DNA of 64,000 bases, from assembly GCF_003846135.1 (NCBI RefSeq), contig NZ_RHHM01000008.1, positions 1 to 64,000 on the forward strand, given 5' to 3'. The DNA comes from Erwinia psidii. Its GTDB lineage: Bacteria > Pseudomonadota > Gammaproteobacteria > Enterobacterales > Enterobacteriaceae. Both the position numbers and the translations under genes were made by a program. Below are positions 8,443 through 17,258 of the stretch, one piece after another. Position 1 is the first letter of the stretch, and every line of letters begins with the position of its first letter. Below the pieces are notes generated by a model. The model saw nothing but the letters and a program-made list of their open reading frames with translations, did no database searches and was not told the DNA's origin.

Positions 8443-9162
8443 ATGGCAGAAAAGAAAAACCGGGCCGGAGCCCTCCAGTCCGAACTCCGTATTGAACTCC
8501 ACACCAATTATGCAATTGGGCTTTGGGAAGGGCGCAGGGCTGAAAAGCGGGATGATGGTAAAAAAGGAAAGCAGCCCATCATGGGAATGCCGCAGTTCCT
8601 CCATCGTGCCACGCTGATTAACAGGGATTCCCTGCAAAATAATCCCTGGGCCGATGCGGTCATGCTGGTGCTGGAAGAGAAGCTGGAGTATGCCAGTCAG
8701 CAAATGACCCAACTGATAGACACGCTGGAGAAACAGATGCGCGTGGTGCCTGCTGGCGTCAGCATCAGCGATGCCCAGGCCGCAGAAACGCTCGATTTGT
8801 CGGTATTCAGCAGTACGCCGCTGGGCTACCGCTGCGTGTTCCTGCTGATGGGCTTCGACCAGTTCGCAAAAAAGGTGCTCCAGGCCGCTCACTACGGGGT
8901 CATTTCCCGCAACAAGCGTTATGAGCTGCTGGGCGATGGCAGCCGTCTTCTGCGCGAAATCTATGGGTGTGTGCTGCGCTATCGCCAGGTCAGCGCTACC
9001 CGGGAGGATGCGGTGCTGAATAATACGGCCTGGAAACAGGCATGTGAGGCAATCGGTGAGCCTGACAGGGGCGTACTGCTTGGTGAAAAGCGTTCGGCCT
9101 TCTCGCCACCGGCCGATCAGGCCAGTATCAGTCTTCTGCGTCAGTCTTACCCGGCTGGCTGA
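8443..9162 (+). CDS. ICE protein of the PFL_4669 family (TIGR03761)
   Basis: 239 residues. Conserved stretches include SELRIELHTNYAIGLWEGRR, then DQFAKKVLQAAHYGVISRNK and LREIYGCVLRY. This family lies between the replication genes and topB in PFGI-1/SPI-7-like elements; its function is unknown. I chose ATG 8443 over GTG 8434 because AGGTGA lies at a normal distance before it. It is soluble, with no signal or membrane segment. It follows the tandem repeat directly, so a repeat-binding role is possible but not shown. Confidence 0.82.
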   Translation: MAEKKNRAGALQSELRIELHTNYAIGLWEGRRAEKRDDGKKGKQPIMGMPQFLHRATLINRDSLQNNPWADAVMLVLEEKLEYASQQMTQLIDTLEKQMRVVPAGVSISDAQAAETLDLSVFSSTPLGYRCVFLLMGFDQFAKKVLQAAHYGVISRNKRYELLGDGSRLLREIYGCVLRYRQVSATREDAVLNNTAWKQACEAIGEPDRGVLLGEKRSAFSPPADQASISLLRQSYPAG

Positions 9163-9178
9163 CCGCAGGAGGGGAGAC

Positions 9179-11194
9179 ATGAGGCTGTTTATCTGTGAAA
9201 AGCCCTCGCAGGGGCGCGATCTTGCGGGCGTTCTGGGCGCGACCAAACGGGGTGAAGGCTTTCTGGCCGGTACCGGTGTCACCGTGACCTGGGCGGTGGG
9301 GCACCTGCTTGAAACCGCACCACCGGAAGCCTACGGGGAGCATTATGGCAAACCCTGGACGCTCTCTTCACTGCCAATCCTGCCTTCCCCCTGGCAAGTG
9401 GTGGTGAAAAAGGAGACGCGGGAACAGTTCAGAGTGATTGAGCGGCTTCTGCGACAGGTTGATGATGTGGTCATTGCCACAGATGCGGATCGTGAAGGTG
9501 AAGTGATTGCGCGTGAGCTGCTGGAATACTGCCGCTGGCAAGGGCCGGTACAGCGGCTGTGGCTGTCAGCGCTGGATGAAAGCAGTATCCGTGCGGCGCT
9601 CAACAATCTGCGTCCGGGGGCGGAGACGCTGGGCATGTATCATGCGGGGCTGGGGCGCGCCCGCGCCGACTGGCTGACCGGCATGAACCTTTCACGCCTC
9701 TATACGCTGCGTGCCGCTGATGCGGGGTTTGATGACGTTGTCTCGGTTGGCCGGGTGCAGACGCCGACGCTGGCTCTGGTGGTACGTCGTGACAGGGAGA
9801 TAGCGGCATTCGTACCAAAACCCTACTGGCAGGTGAAAGCGTTGCTGAGTGCGGGGGGCATCACCTTCCCTGCACAGTGGGTGCCGGCGGCGGTCTATAC
9901 CGATGAGGAAAAGCGCTGTGTTCATCAACATATCGCGCAGCAGGTGGCGCAGCTGTGTCGGCAGACCGGCGTGGCGGTGGTCATGCAGTGTGAAACCCGG
10001 CGGGAAAAGTCGGCCGCGCCGCTGGCATTTTCTCTCGGCACCCTGCAACAGGCGTGTGGCAGGCTTTGGGACATGTCGCCTCAGCAGGTACTGGACATCG
10101 CGCAGAGTTTGTATGAAAAGCACAAAGCCTCGACCTACCCACGAACCGACTGTGGCTATCTGCCTCACTCGATGCGCAAGGAGGTGGGCAGCGTGCTTGA
10201 CGCTATCAGCCGTACCGACCCGGAGTGTGTGCCGGTTTTATCGGGGCTCGATCCGACGTTTGTTTCCCGCATCTGGAATGATAAAAACATCACTGCCCAC
10301 CACGGCATTATCCCCACCCGGAATGCGTTCCAGCTTGCGGCGCTGAATGAGGATGAGCGCCGCGTCTTCACGCTTATCCGCCGCAACTATCTGGCGCAGT
10401 TTCTGCCGCTGAACGAGTCGGATATGACCCGCGCAGAGTTTGACATTGGCGGACAGCTGTTTCTCACCACAGGCCGGACCGAGGTGGTCAGAGGATGGAA
10501 GCTGCTTTTTGATAAAGGGGGAGATGATGAAAGGGCCGATGAAGATGAGGCCACGGCGGTGCTTCCTCCGCTGGAGAAAGATGCGCGTTGTGGCGTAAAC
10601 AGCGCTGAGGTGGCCCGGCTGATGACCCGGCCGCCTGCACACTACACCTTTGCCACGTTAATCGGCGCGATGATGAACGCATCCGCTTTTGTGACCGATC
10701 TGGCCCTGAGACGGGTGCTGAAAGAGAACGCCGGTCTGGGTACGGAAGCGACCCGCGCCGGTATCGTTGAGCAGCTTCTGAAACGGGGCTTTATCGTGCG
10801 TAAAGGCAGCAAAGTGATGGCGACCGACCTGGGGGCTGACGTGGTGGATGTTCTGCCGCCGCAGCTGACGGACCCCGGCATGACCGCGCTGTGGGAGCAG
10901 GCGCTGGATGAAGTGGCGGCGGGGCGTATGCCGCTCAGTGATTTTCTGCAAAAACAGGTCAGCCTGACCCGACATCTGGTCAGTCAGGGGGCTAACCAGA
11001 AAGTCAGTATTCGCCTTCCTCCCGTGCCACCCTGTCCGTTATGTGGCGGCCGGACCCGCCTGCGTAAGGGACAGAACGGTGAGTTTCGCAGCTGCCAGCG
11101 TTATCCTGAATGTAAAGGCGTTATCAACACGGGTAAGGGAAAAAGCAGGGCTGGCCGTCGCGGTGCTCCCACAAAATCCAGGAAAATTAATTAG
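9179..11194 (+). CDS. topB: Type IA DNA topoisomerase III
   Basis: 671 residues. The Toprim domain begins MRLFICEKPSQGRDLAGVLG and carries the acidic motif DADREGE at about 102-108. The active-site tyrosine is Y320 in STYPRTDCGYLP. The C-terminus has a four-cysteine zinc ribbon (CPLCGG, later CQRYPECKG). It cleaves and passes single DNA strands, decatenating replication products; ICE copies probably serve the circular form. A strong AGGAGGGGAG precedes ATG 9179. It follows the PFL_4669 gene by 16 bases, so the two are probably co-transcribed. Confidence 0.95.
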   Translation: MRLFICEKPSQGRDLAGVLGATKRGEGFLAGTGVTVTWAVGHLLETAPPEAYGEHYGKPWTLSSLPILPSPWQVVVKKETREQFRVIERLLRQVDDVVIATDADREGEVIARELLEYCRWQGPVQRLWLSALDESSIRAALNNLRPGAETLGMYHAGLGRARADWLTGMNLSRLYTLRAADAGFDDVVSVGRVQTPTLALVVRRDREIAAFVPKPYWQVKALLSAGGITFPAQWVPAAVYTDEEKRCVHQHIAQQVAQLCRQTGVAVVMQCETRREKSAAPLAFSLGTLQQACGRLWDMSPQQVLDIAQSLYEKHKASTYPRTDCGYLPHSMRKEVGSVLDAISRTDPECVPVLSGLDPTFVSRIWNDKNITAHHGIIPTRNAFQLAALNEDERRVFTLIRRNYLAQFLPLNESDMTRAEFDIGGQLFLTTGRTEVVRGWKLLFDKGGDDERADEDEATAVLPPLEKDARCGVNSAEVARLMTRPPAHYTFATLIGAMMNASAFVTDLALRRVLKENAGLGTEATRAGIVEQLLKRGFIVRKGSKVMATDLGADVVDVLPPQLTDPGMTALWEQALDEVAAGRMPLSDFLQKQVSLTRHLVSQGANQKVSIRLPPVPPCPLCGGRTRLRKGQNGEFRSCQRYPECKGVINTGKGKSRAGRRGAPTKSRKIN

Positions 11195-11445
11195 CTGTCC
11201 CTGATTGCGGGGCCGTTCGGCCTTTGCTATTGTTGCCCCGGCTCTGAAGCCGCACCCCGTGACTGCGGGTTCCGTCAGCATCTGATGCATGTGCCGCCGG
11301 GATACAGTCTGACCGGCCCCGTCCACACCTGAACGGGAGCGGGTAAGGCACCAAACTCCGTGAAACCGTGCCGGGTTCTGAACACACCACCGGAGCAACT
11401 GCGTCATGCAGATCAACCTCAGATCGATGGTGCAGATCTGACAGG
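11195..11445. other. Intergenic stretch leading into a terminator
   Basis: No gene is apparent. The stretch is GC-rich and ends at the intrinsic terminator at 11446-11477. It could be the 3' untranslated part of the topB transcript or a separate small RNA that ends there. No clear sigma-70 promoter was found. Confidence 0.35.
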
Positions 11446-11477
11446 GCGGTACCTGAGGGTGCCGCTTTTTCTTTTTT
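11446..11477 (+). terminator. Intrinsic terminator after topB
   Basis: GCGGTACC (11446-11453) pairs with GGTGCCGC (11458-11465), eight pairs with one G-U and a TGAG loop. It is followed by TTTTTCTTTTTT. Confidence 0.75.
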
Positions 11478-11551
11478 ATGTTGCTGATAATTTTTTGCAC
11501 GTCGCCGCGTTGACAACGGCGGCGTCTGAATGAATGATAAACGGGCTAATC

Positions 11552-11690
11552 GTTGTCATCACGACAACTGCCAATGTTCCGGTGATTTGAGAGGAACGCC
11601 CTCGGGTAATCACATGCCAATGCCATCGAAACCTGAGAGATGGCGCTTTCGGGCGGTTCGAACCTGTTAACCTTTGCAAACAGGGACCTG
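11552..11690 (+). ncRNA. STAXI-like structured RNA, copy 1 (tandem pseudoknots)
   Basis: After a hairpin GTTGTC/GACAAC (11552-11568) come two pseudoknots. Unit 1: GTTCC 11576-11580 pairs GGAAC 11593-11597, and GTGATT 11582-11587 pairs AATCAC 11608-11613. Unit 2: GCCATC 11622-11627 pairs GATGGC 11639-11644, and AACC 11630-11633 pairs GGTT 11655-11658. Each has TGAGA and a small hairpin capped by a C/T-TCG loop. The copy at 57.9 kb has compensatory changes in all these stems except the last. The published STAXI motif is a repeated simple pseudoknot near ssb, topoisomerase, antirestriction and XerDC-type integrase genes; this copy lies between topB and ssb. Confidence 0.75.
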
Positions 11691-11747
11691 CTTACCAGGT
11701 CAAGGTCCACTTCACCAATTCAGCCAGTCGGCATTTTTATGCTGACC

Positions 11748-11824
11748 TCCCTGCGGGAAACACTCTCCCGCACGGGACAGATGTTTCTCCACACCCTGTT
11801 CAGTTTTACTCCGGAGATAACATC
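11748..11824 (+). promoter_or_regulatory. Switch-like leader of the DUF3577 gene
   Basis: Hairpin 1: 11748-11758 with 11766-11777 (11 pairs, one bulge). Hairpin 2: 11780-11790 with 11813-11824 (11 pairs, one bulge), which buries the GGAGA ribosome binding site and ends right at the ATG. The competing pairing GGGAAACA 11755-11762 with TGTTTCTCC 11782-11790 would break both and free the site. Translational or attenuation control is inferred from these pairings. Confidence 0.65.
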
Positions 11825-12319
11825 ATGACTGCAACAACTGCTACCACTCCTGCATCAAACGGCTCTGCTTCTGGCTCTCAGAAAAAAGAGTATTTCAACC
11901 TTAACGTCAATGGTATCGGCTATCTCAGTTCGATACGTCGTGTTCAGGCACCCAACGGCGAATTCACCTGCGCCGTTATCAATGCCCTGACCGGCCCGAC
12001 GGATAACGCCTCCTATACCCGGTTCGATGTCACCATCGCCGGTGCGGAAACCACCAAACTGATTAACCGCTGTCAGAAAGCGGTTGATGAAGAAGAAAAG
12101 GTCCTGCTGGGCTTCGTACTGAGTGGCCTTAAAGCCGATGTGTTCACCCTTCAGGCGGGTGAACACGCCGGTGAGTCCCGTCCTTCCCTGAAGGCCCGCC
12201 TGATCAAGGTGGAGTTTATCAAGAAAGGTCAGGAAGTGGTCTATCAGGCCCCGAATGCTTCCCAGACGCCGGAATCAGGCTCCTCCGCTCCAAAAGAGTA
12301 CGGTCCTGATTCTTTCTGA
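11825..12319 (+). CDS. DUF3577 / STY4534-family ICE replication protein
   Basis: 164 residues. After a Thr/Ser-rich start, the core reads [20 protein letters not shown], then [20 protein letters not shown] and [20 protein letters not shown], the pattern of DUF3577 proteins, labelled STY4534-family ICE replication proteins. The fold looks like an OB-like beta barrel, and its neighbour is ssb, so nucleic-acid binding is likely but unproven. The start is inside the switch-like leader, and ssb follows after a second such leader. Confidence 0.82.
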   Translation: MTATTATTPASNGSASGSQKKEYFNLNVNGIGYLSSIRRVQAPNGEFTCAVINALTGPTDNASYTRFDVTIAGAETTKLINRCQKAVDEEEKVLLGFVLSGLKADVFTLQAGEHAGESRPSLKARLIKVEFIKKGQEVVYQAPNASQTPESGSSAPKEYGPDSF

Positions 12320-12329
12320 GCGTCACGGA

Positions 12330-12395
12330 CACACCACCGGAACACATCCCGGTGGGTGTGCTCCTCTCAACCCCATTTTTTTAGAGGAAATCATT
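12330..12395 (+). promoter_or_regulatory. Switch-like leader of ssb
   Basis: Hairpin 1: 12330-12340 with 12349-12360 (11 pairs, one bulge). Hairpin 2: TCCTCT 12362-12367 with AGAGGA 12383-12388, hiding the ribosome binding site. The competing pairing 12339-12349 with 12354-12364 has ten pairs and one mismatch. It has the same three-way arrangement as the leader just upstream but an unrelated sequence. Confidence 0.6.
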
Positions 12396-12887
12396 ATGTC
12401 CGCACGCGGCGTCAACAAAGTCACCCTGATCGGCAATCTTGGTCAGGATCCGGAAATACGTTACATGGCAAACGGTAATGCGGTGACAGGCTTAAGCCTG
12501 GCCACGTCAGAATCCTGGCGTGATAAACAAAGCGGCGAAACCCGCGAAAATACTGAATGGCACCGCGTTGTGCTGTTCGGCAAGCTGGCAGAGGTCGCCG
12601 GTGAGTACCTGCGTAAGGGTTCACAGGTTTACATTGAAGGCCAGCTGAAAACACGTAAATGGACGGACAACAACGGTACCGAACGCTACACCACTGAAGT
12701 GGTGGTGGGGATGAACGGGTCGATGCAGATGCTGGGCGGCCGTCATGGTTCCGACAACGGCAGAACCCCTGCACAGTCGGGTCAGCATAACGGCCGGGGA
12801 ACTCAACAGCCTCAGCAGACCCAGTCTGCGCCACGCAATCCGGCCAACGAGCCACCGATGGATTTTGACGATGATATCCCGTTCTGA
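12396..12887 (+). CDS. ssb: Single-stranded DNA-binding protein
   Basis: 163 residues. The N-terminal OB fold is canonical ([20 protein letters not shown], then [20 protein letters not shown] and [16 protein letters not shown]). A Gln/Pro-rich linker follows, then the acidic tip [10 protein letters not shown], through which SSB recruits replication and repair enzymes. ICE-encoded SSB probably coats the transferred or replicating single strand. The start 12396 follows AGAGGA. The gene ends 31 bases before an intrinsic terminator. Confidence 0.95.
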   Translation: MSARGVNKVTLIGNLGQDPEIRYMANGNAVTGLSLATSESWRDKQSGETRENTEWHRVVLFGKLAEVAGEYLRKGSQVYIEGQLKTRKWTDNNGTERYTTEVVVGMNGSMQMLGGRHGSDNGRTPAQSGQHNGRGTQQPQQTQSAPRNPANEPPMDFDDDIPF

Positions 12888-12918
12888 AGTGGACTAAATA
12901 TGCAATTCCTTAACACCC

Positions 12919-12944
12919 ATGCCGGCACGTCCGGCATTTTTTTT
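12919..12944 (+). terminator. Intrinsic terminator after ssb
   Basis: ATGCCGG and CCGGCAT pair around a CACGT loop (12919-12937), followed by a run of eight or nine T. Confidence 0.85.
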
Positions 12945-12990
12945 GACGATATTCTGTGCTGACAGTTATTATATTAGCTAACTTAGCTAA
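12943..12990 (+). promoter_or_regulatory. Promoter and operator of the toxin-antitoxin pair
   Basis: TTGACG at 12943-12948 and TATTAT at 12967-12972, 18 bases apart, form a good sigma-70 promoter. Two TTAGCTAA palindromes (12974-12981 and 12983-12990) lie just downstream, where the antitoxin dimer would bind for autorepression, as is usual for Phd/YefM systems. The site GAGGAGG follows before ATG 13004. Confidence 0.7.
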
Positions 12991-13003
12991 GTGAGGAGGT
13001 TTT

Positions 13004-13234
13004 ATGACCATCCAGGCAAATATGCATGAAGCGAAATCACATCTCAGCCAGCTGGCCGACAGGGCGGCAGAGGGGGAAACCGTCATTATCGCCAAATCCG
13101 GCCAGCCCTATGTGCAGCTGGTTCCGGTTATGCAAAATGACAGAACGCCCGGCGGATATCAGGCCCTGATTACGCTGGACAGCGGATTCAGCGATGCTGA
13201 TGCGGAGATCCAGAGCCTGTTTGAAGGTGAATGA
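13004..13234 (+). CDS. Phd/YefM-family antitoxin
   Basis: 76 residues. The N-terminal half is the Phd/YefM DNA-binding domain (NMHEAKSHLSQLADRAAEGE, then VIIAKSGQPYVQLVPV). The acidic C-terminus would wrap the toxin. The pair would keep the ICE in the population by post-segregational killing (family knowledge). It overlaps the toxin start and has its own promoter, with twin palindromes, between the ssb terminator and the pil operon. Confidence 0.9.
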   Translation: MTIQANMHEAKSHLSQLADRAAEGETVIIAKSGQPYVQLVPVMQNDRTPGGYQALITLDSGFSDADAEIQSLFEGE

Positions 13235-13620
13235 TGAAGCGCCTGCTGATTGATACCCATGTGTTTATCTGGTGGCTGACTGATGATGATGCGCTGGGGC
13301 CTCTGACCAGAAGTACCATTGCACGCGGCAACAACGTGGTTTACGTCAGCGCCGTGACCCCGTGGGAGATATCCATTAAACGCTCACTGGGAAAGCTGCA
13401 TTTTCAGGCTGATATGGATGAAGCAATGGAACGCCACCGTTTTTTTCCACTGTCGATTACCCACGGTCACGCTGAACAGGCGGGTGAACTGCCGCGACAT
13501 CACGGTGACCCGTTTGACCGCATGCTGATTGCGCAGTCGCAGATGGAGGGATTGATCCTCGTTTCTGCGGACACGGTATTCAGTCAGTACGGGATCAGAC
13601 TGATGAATGCCCGAACCTGA
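13231..13620 (+). CDS. PIN-domain (VapC-like) toxin
   Basis: 129 residues. The PIN-domain acidic residues are visible: D8 in LIDTHVFIWW, E46 in VTPWEISIKR, D93/D96 in GDPFDRMLIAQ and D114 in LVSADTVF. VapC-type toxins are Mg-dependent ribonucleases, often cutting tRNA. The start overlaps the antitoxin stop by ATGA; ATG 13234 is the alternative. The pairing of a Phd-type antitoxin with a PIN toxin is a common combination. Confidence 0.9.
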   Translation: MMKRLLIDTHVFIWWLTDDDALGPLTRSTIARGNNVVYVSAVTPWEISIKRSLGKLHFQADMDEAMERHRFFPLSITHGHAEQAGELPRHHGDPFDRMLIAQSQMEGLILVSADTVFSQYGIRLMNART

Positions 13621-13630
13621 AGCACCCCTG

Positions 13631-13653
13631 ACGCCGGATATCCGGCGTTTTTT
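13631..13653 (+). terminator. Intrinsic terminator after the PIN toxin
   Basis: ACGCCGGAT/ATCCGGCGT is a perfect 18-base palindrome (13631-13648), followed by T6. Confidence 0.85.
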
Positions 13654-13711
13654 ATTCCCCTCAGCCAGATATCCCCGGCAGTGGATGTTCAGGGGTTTAA
13701 ACCGTAAACGT

Positions 13712-13763
13712 CGTCAGGGTACAAAACTGGCTTTTGTGGCCTGACGGGGTTGCCCCGAAGGGG
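13712..13763 (+). promoter_or_regulatory. Structured leader before the pil operon
   Basis: CGTCAGG (13712-13718) pairs with CCTGACG (13740-13746), with an inner ACAAAA/TTTTGT stem. A short CCCC-GAA-GGGG hairpin follows. The 216-base gap upstream of pilL holds no other gene; I could not place a promoter with confidence. Confidence 0.4.
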
Positions 13764-13864
13764 AATGTTTTTCCTGGAAAGCGCGAAAGAGTTTCGTATT
13801 GTCCGGTTTTTAATCACCGCCAGAATAGCAGCCCTGACTGAGACTATTCCTGGGGTGAATCCTG

Positions 13865-15103
13865 ATGGCAGTACCTTCCAGACGCGCCGCAACGGGGGCC
13901 GGGCTGTTTGCCTGCACTGTTCTGCTTGCCGGTTGCACTGACACAACCTCGACCGCGTCGCCATACCCGTCGGGCCACTATGCTCAGCCCGCACGCTTTG
14001 ATGATTTGTACCGTAACCGGACGCCTGAGGTTGTCAGGTACGATCGCTATACGCTGGTCAGCACGCGCCCGGCCGACGCGCAGCTCGATCCACTCAACCA
14101 GATGGTGGATATCACCATGCCGGCGCAGCTGGTCAACACGGTAGGCGAGGGATTTCGCTATCTTCTGCTGGCGTCCGGCTATTCCTTATGTTCCGCCACC
14201 ACTTCAGCCTTTGCAGAGCTGCTGAGTCGCCCGTTGCCAGCCGTGCAGCGCACGATCGGCCCGCTGAAACTCAGCGAAGCGTTGCAGGTCGTCGCGGGTC
14301 CTGCCTGGCGGCTGAAGGTGGATGAGGTCAACCGCGAGGTATGTTTTGAACTGCGTGACCAGTTTCGCAACCTCTCCGCTCCGACAGCGGTGAAGATTTT
14401 GCCCACCCCGCGCAACGTCGCCGTGAGCGGTACGACTGGCGTGCCAGCGGTAACGTCATCTCCGGTTAACCCATCCGCCACGCTCCTGCGTGACCCTTTT
14501 ACCGGTGAGACGGTCGTAACGGCCGCCGCCACGCGTAAATCTCAGAGTCTGAGCGTGCCCTCACCGGTTATCGCAGCAGCCAGGCCCGCTTCCCCGGGTA
14601 AAGCCCCTGCCGTGGCCCCGTCCGGTGCGACCCGGGCAGCATCAGCGCCGCCATCCGGCGTACATAAAAAGTCAGCACCTGCGAGCGGCAGCATGCCATC
14701 CGCAAATCCGTTTGTTCAGGCCTCTCCTTCACGTCCCGTGACCGCGCTGCCTCCGGCTCCGCCCGCCAGCCCGTCAACTGCCGTCTGGTCAGCCGGTACG
14801 CCAGTTACCCCTTCATCCACCGGGGAAACATGGCGTGCTGAACCCGGCTCGACCCTGAAAGAGACCCTGACAGGCTGGGCGTCGAAAGCGCCGTGCAGTA
14901 ACGGCGGCAAGTGGGTGGTTATCTGGCCGGTGTCGCTCGATTACCGCATTGAGGCTCCGCTGGTGATGCACGGCAACTTTGAGTCCGCGCTGGTACAGAT
15001 TTTCGACCTATACCGCAAAGCGGAGAAGCCGCTCTTTGCCGAAGCCAACCGCATTCAGTGCCTGATTTCCGTCAGCGACACGCCTGCGGGCGGAGGTCAC
15101 TGA
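13865..15103 (+). CDS. pilL: Type IVB pilus lipoprotein PilL
   Basis: 412 residues. The N-terminus is a lipoprotein signal ending LLAGC, with the lipidated cysteine at 24. The first domain (about 60-190) is conserved in PilL proteins; a long Pro/Ala/Ser linker (about 200-325) follows. The C-terminal TcpQ-like domain begins near SLDYRIEAPLVMHGNFESAL. PilL helps the outer-membrane secretin assembly of thin R64/SPI-7-type pili, which hold mating cells together in liquid. It is the first gene of an eleven-gene pil operon (pilL to pilV). Confidence 0.88.
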   Translation: MAVPSRRAATGAGLFACTVLLAGCTDTTSTASPYPSGHYAQPARFDDLYRNRTPEVVRYDRYTLVSTRPADAQLDPLNQMVDITMPAQLVNTVGEGFRYLLLASGYSLCSATTSAFAELLSRPLPAVQRTIGPLKLSEALQVVAGPAWRLKVDEVNREVCFELRDQFRNLSAPTAVKILPTPRNVAVSGTTGVPAVTSSPVNPSATLLRDPFTGETVVTAAATRKSQSLSVPSPVIAAARPASPGKAPAVAPSGATRAASAPPSGVHKKSAPASGSMPSANPFVQASPSRPVTALPPAPPASPSTAVWSAGTPVTPSSTGETWRAEPGSTLKETLTGWASKAPCSNGGKWVVIWPVSLDYRIEAPLVMHGNFESALVQIFDLYRKAEKPLFAEANRIQCLISVSDTPAGGGH

Positions 15104-15104
15104 G

Positions 15105-15548
15105 ATGGGATTTGCGCTGCCGGTGATGGCGCTGTGCCTGTTTATCGCGCTGATGGCCGGTGAGGCACAGCGTCATGCCGATGACCATATCCGTTATGGC
15201 GTGACGCAGGTTCTGCCTGACCAGCTGGCCGCTGAGATGCTTCGTACGGCTGATGCGGTCAATAACTGGCGTCACGGTCGCACGGTTGCCGATGGTCCTC
15301 TCAGTCCCACGCAGACGGGCATGATGCCCGCGCCCGATGCCCGTATTCAGAGCGTCATCCAGGACGGACGGCTCTGGATATGGGTGCCCGCGACGCCGGG
15401 CGTCTTTGCCGCGTTGCAGGACCGGTCGGTTACCTCTGCACTGGCACTGATGGTCAGCGGCGGGCGGCTCAGGATGGCGGACGGCACTGACATGAATCTG
15501 GCCCTGCCGTCCGGCATAACGGAGGGCAGCATTGTTTACCTTAACTAA
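15105..15548 (+). CDS. pilM: Type IVB pilus protein PilM
   Basis: 147 residues with one N-terminal membrane segment (FALPVMALCLFIALMAGEAQ) and a periplasmic domain containing NNWRHGRTVADG and GRLWIWVPATPGVFAAL, as in R64/SPI-7 PilM, an inner-membrane assembly protein needed for thin pilus biogenesis. The start is one base after the pilL stop. Confidence 0.85.
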   Translation: MGFALPVMALCLFIALMAGEAQRHADDHIRYGVTQVLPDQLAAEMLRTADAVNNWRHGRTVADGPLSPTQTGMMPAPDARIQSVIQDGRLWIWVPATPGVFAALQDRSVTSALALMVSGGRLRMADGTDMNLALPSGITEGSIVYLN

Positions 15549-15567
15549 CCCCAACAGGGAGCTGCGG

Positions 15568-17256
15568 ATGCGCTTACCTTTCTGCCTGACGGCGCTGGCC
15601 TCCGTGCTGGTGCTGTCATCATGTTCGCTGGACGAAATCAGCAAAATGGACAAAGAGGCCACTGGCCAGGCCGATACCGCGCAGCGCGTTCTGCAAAGTC
15701 GTCAGGCGGTTTCCCAGCCCACCGTCGTCTGGTCTGACAAACCCTGGGTTAATTTGCAACCGGTCGCCCCGGTGGTCTCAACCCCGGATGAAAAGAACCT
15801 GCCAGCCTGTCAGGTGACGCTGAACCGTCCGGATGGCATTTCGCTGCCGGAGCTGGGCCAGCGCATCACCGCGCTGTGCGGTATTCGCGTATCCATCACG
15901 CCGGATGCGTTCGCGGCGGTGAGCAACACGTCCACCGGCAGCGTTGTCACCTCGCAGATGCGCGGACAGCTGCCCGCCCCCGATGATAACGGTCGCGTCC
16001 CGCTGGCGCAGATGGCGCAGATGGGGCAGATGGGCGGTGCTTCCGGGCAGACAACCAGCGTGCAGAGTCAGCCGTCGCTGATACGGGGCCTGAAATATCA
16101 GGGAGACGTTCGTGGCCTGCTGGATATGGCGGCCAGCGGACTGGGGCTGTCATGGCGTAGCGACGGCGGCGGCGTGTACTTTTATCAGCAGGACACCCGC
16201 ACCTTCCAGCTGGTCATTCTGAACACCAAAATCAACTCCAGCGCGTCGATAAGCTCCGGTTCCGGTAACCAGCTGGGTTCCGGCGGGGGCAGCAGCGGCG
16301 GCACAACCGGCGACGTCAGTTCAAACCAGAAAACGGACTACGGCCTGAACAGCGACCTGTATGACGATATCCGTAAAACCATCGAGCAGATGGTGACGCC
16401 GAAGTCCGGCCGATTCTGGCTGTCGGCGGCCACCGGTACGCTGAGCGTGACCGATACGCCGGACGTTCTCGATCGCATTGGCCGCTACATAGAGTATCAG
16501 AACAAAGTTCTCAGCCGGCAGGTGCAGCTGAACGTGCAGATAGTCAGCGTCACGCAGAGCCGCAACGAGCAGCTGGGTCTGGACTGGGGGCTGGTCTACA
16601 AGTCCCTGCAAAACGTTGGCGCAAGTCTCACCGGGTCGATGGCGAATGCTTCAACCTCGGCGGCCAGCGCCGGCATTTCCATTCTGGACACTGCCACGGG
16701 CAACGCGGCGAAATTCTCCGGCTCCAGCCTGCTGATCAAGGCGCTGTCAGAACAGGGTAACGTCAGCATGGCGCTGAACCAGACCGACCCCAGTGCCAAC
16801 CTTACGCCCGTTGCGTATCAGCTCTCCAGCCAGAAGGGCATTCTGTCGAGTTCAAGCTCGACGGCCACGGCCAATGTGGGGGTGACCTCCACCATGACGA
16901 CCACGACCATCACTACCGGGCTGTTTATGACCATGCTGCCCTTTATTCAGGAAAACGGCGACGTTCAGTTGCAGTTCGCGTTCAGCTATACCAGCCCGCC
17001 GAAGATTGAAACCTTTGTCAGTCAGGACGGCAACACCCGTAACGATCTGCCGACCACCTCCACCGAGGGGCTGACGCGCAAGGTCAATCTCCGTTCCGGC
17101 CAGACGCTGGTGCTGACCGGCTCCGAGCAACAGAACCTGTCGGCGGATAAGCAGGGCACCTTCACGCCGGGGAATTTCATCCTGGGCGGTGGTCAGAGCG
17201 GCACGCGGGGACGTACCACGCTGGTCATCATGATCACCCCCGTTCTGTTGAGGTAA
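15568..17256 (+). CDS. pilN: Type IVB pilus secretin PilN
   Basis: 562 residues. A lipoprotein signal ends VLVLSSC, with Cys19. Periplasmic N-domains are followed by a Gly/Ser-rich loop (about 225-250), the conserved secretin core with QVQLNVQIVSVTQSRNEQLG, and the C-terminal RSGQTLVLTGSEQQNLSADK and RTTLVIMITPVLL. It forms the outer-membrane channel for the pilus. ATG 15568 behind CAGGGAG gives a clean lipoprotein signal; an upstream in-frame start at 15532 would put it inside pilM. Confidence 0.93.
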   Translation: MRLPFCLTALASVLVLSSCSLDEISKMDKEATGQADTAQRVLQSRQAVSQPTVVWSDKPWVNLQPVAPVVSTPDEKNLPACQVTLNRPDGISLPELGQRITALCGIRVSITPDAFAAVSNTSTGSVVTSQMRGQLPAPDDNGRVPLAQMAQMGQMGGASGQTTSVQSQPSLIRGLKYQGDVRGLLDMAASGLGLSWRSDGGGVYFYQQDTRTFQLVILNTKINSSASISSGSGNQLGSGGGSSGGTTGDVSSNQKTDYGLNSDLYDDIRKTIEQMVTPKSGRFWLSAATGTLSVTDTPDVLDRIGRYIEYQNKVLSRQVQLNVQIVSVTQSRNEQLGLDWGLVYKSLQNVGASLTGSMANASTSAASAGISILDTATGNAAKFSGSSLLIKALSEQGNVSMALNQTDPSANLTPVAYQLSSQKGILSSSSSTATANVGVTSTMTTTTITTGLFMTMLPFIQENGDVQLQFAFSYTSPPKIETFVSQDGNTRNDLPTTSTEGLTRKVNLRSGQTLVLTGSEQQNLSADKQGTFTPGNFILGGGQSGTRGRTTLVIMITPVLLR

Positions 17257-17258
17257 GC

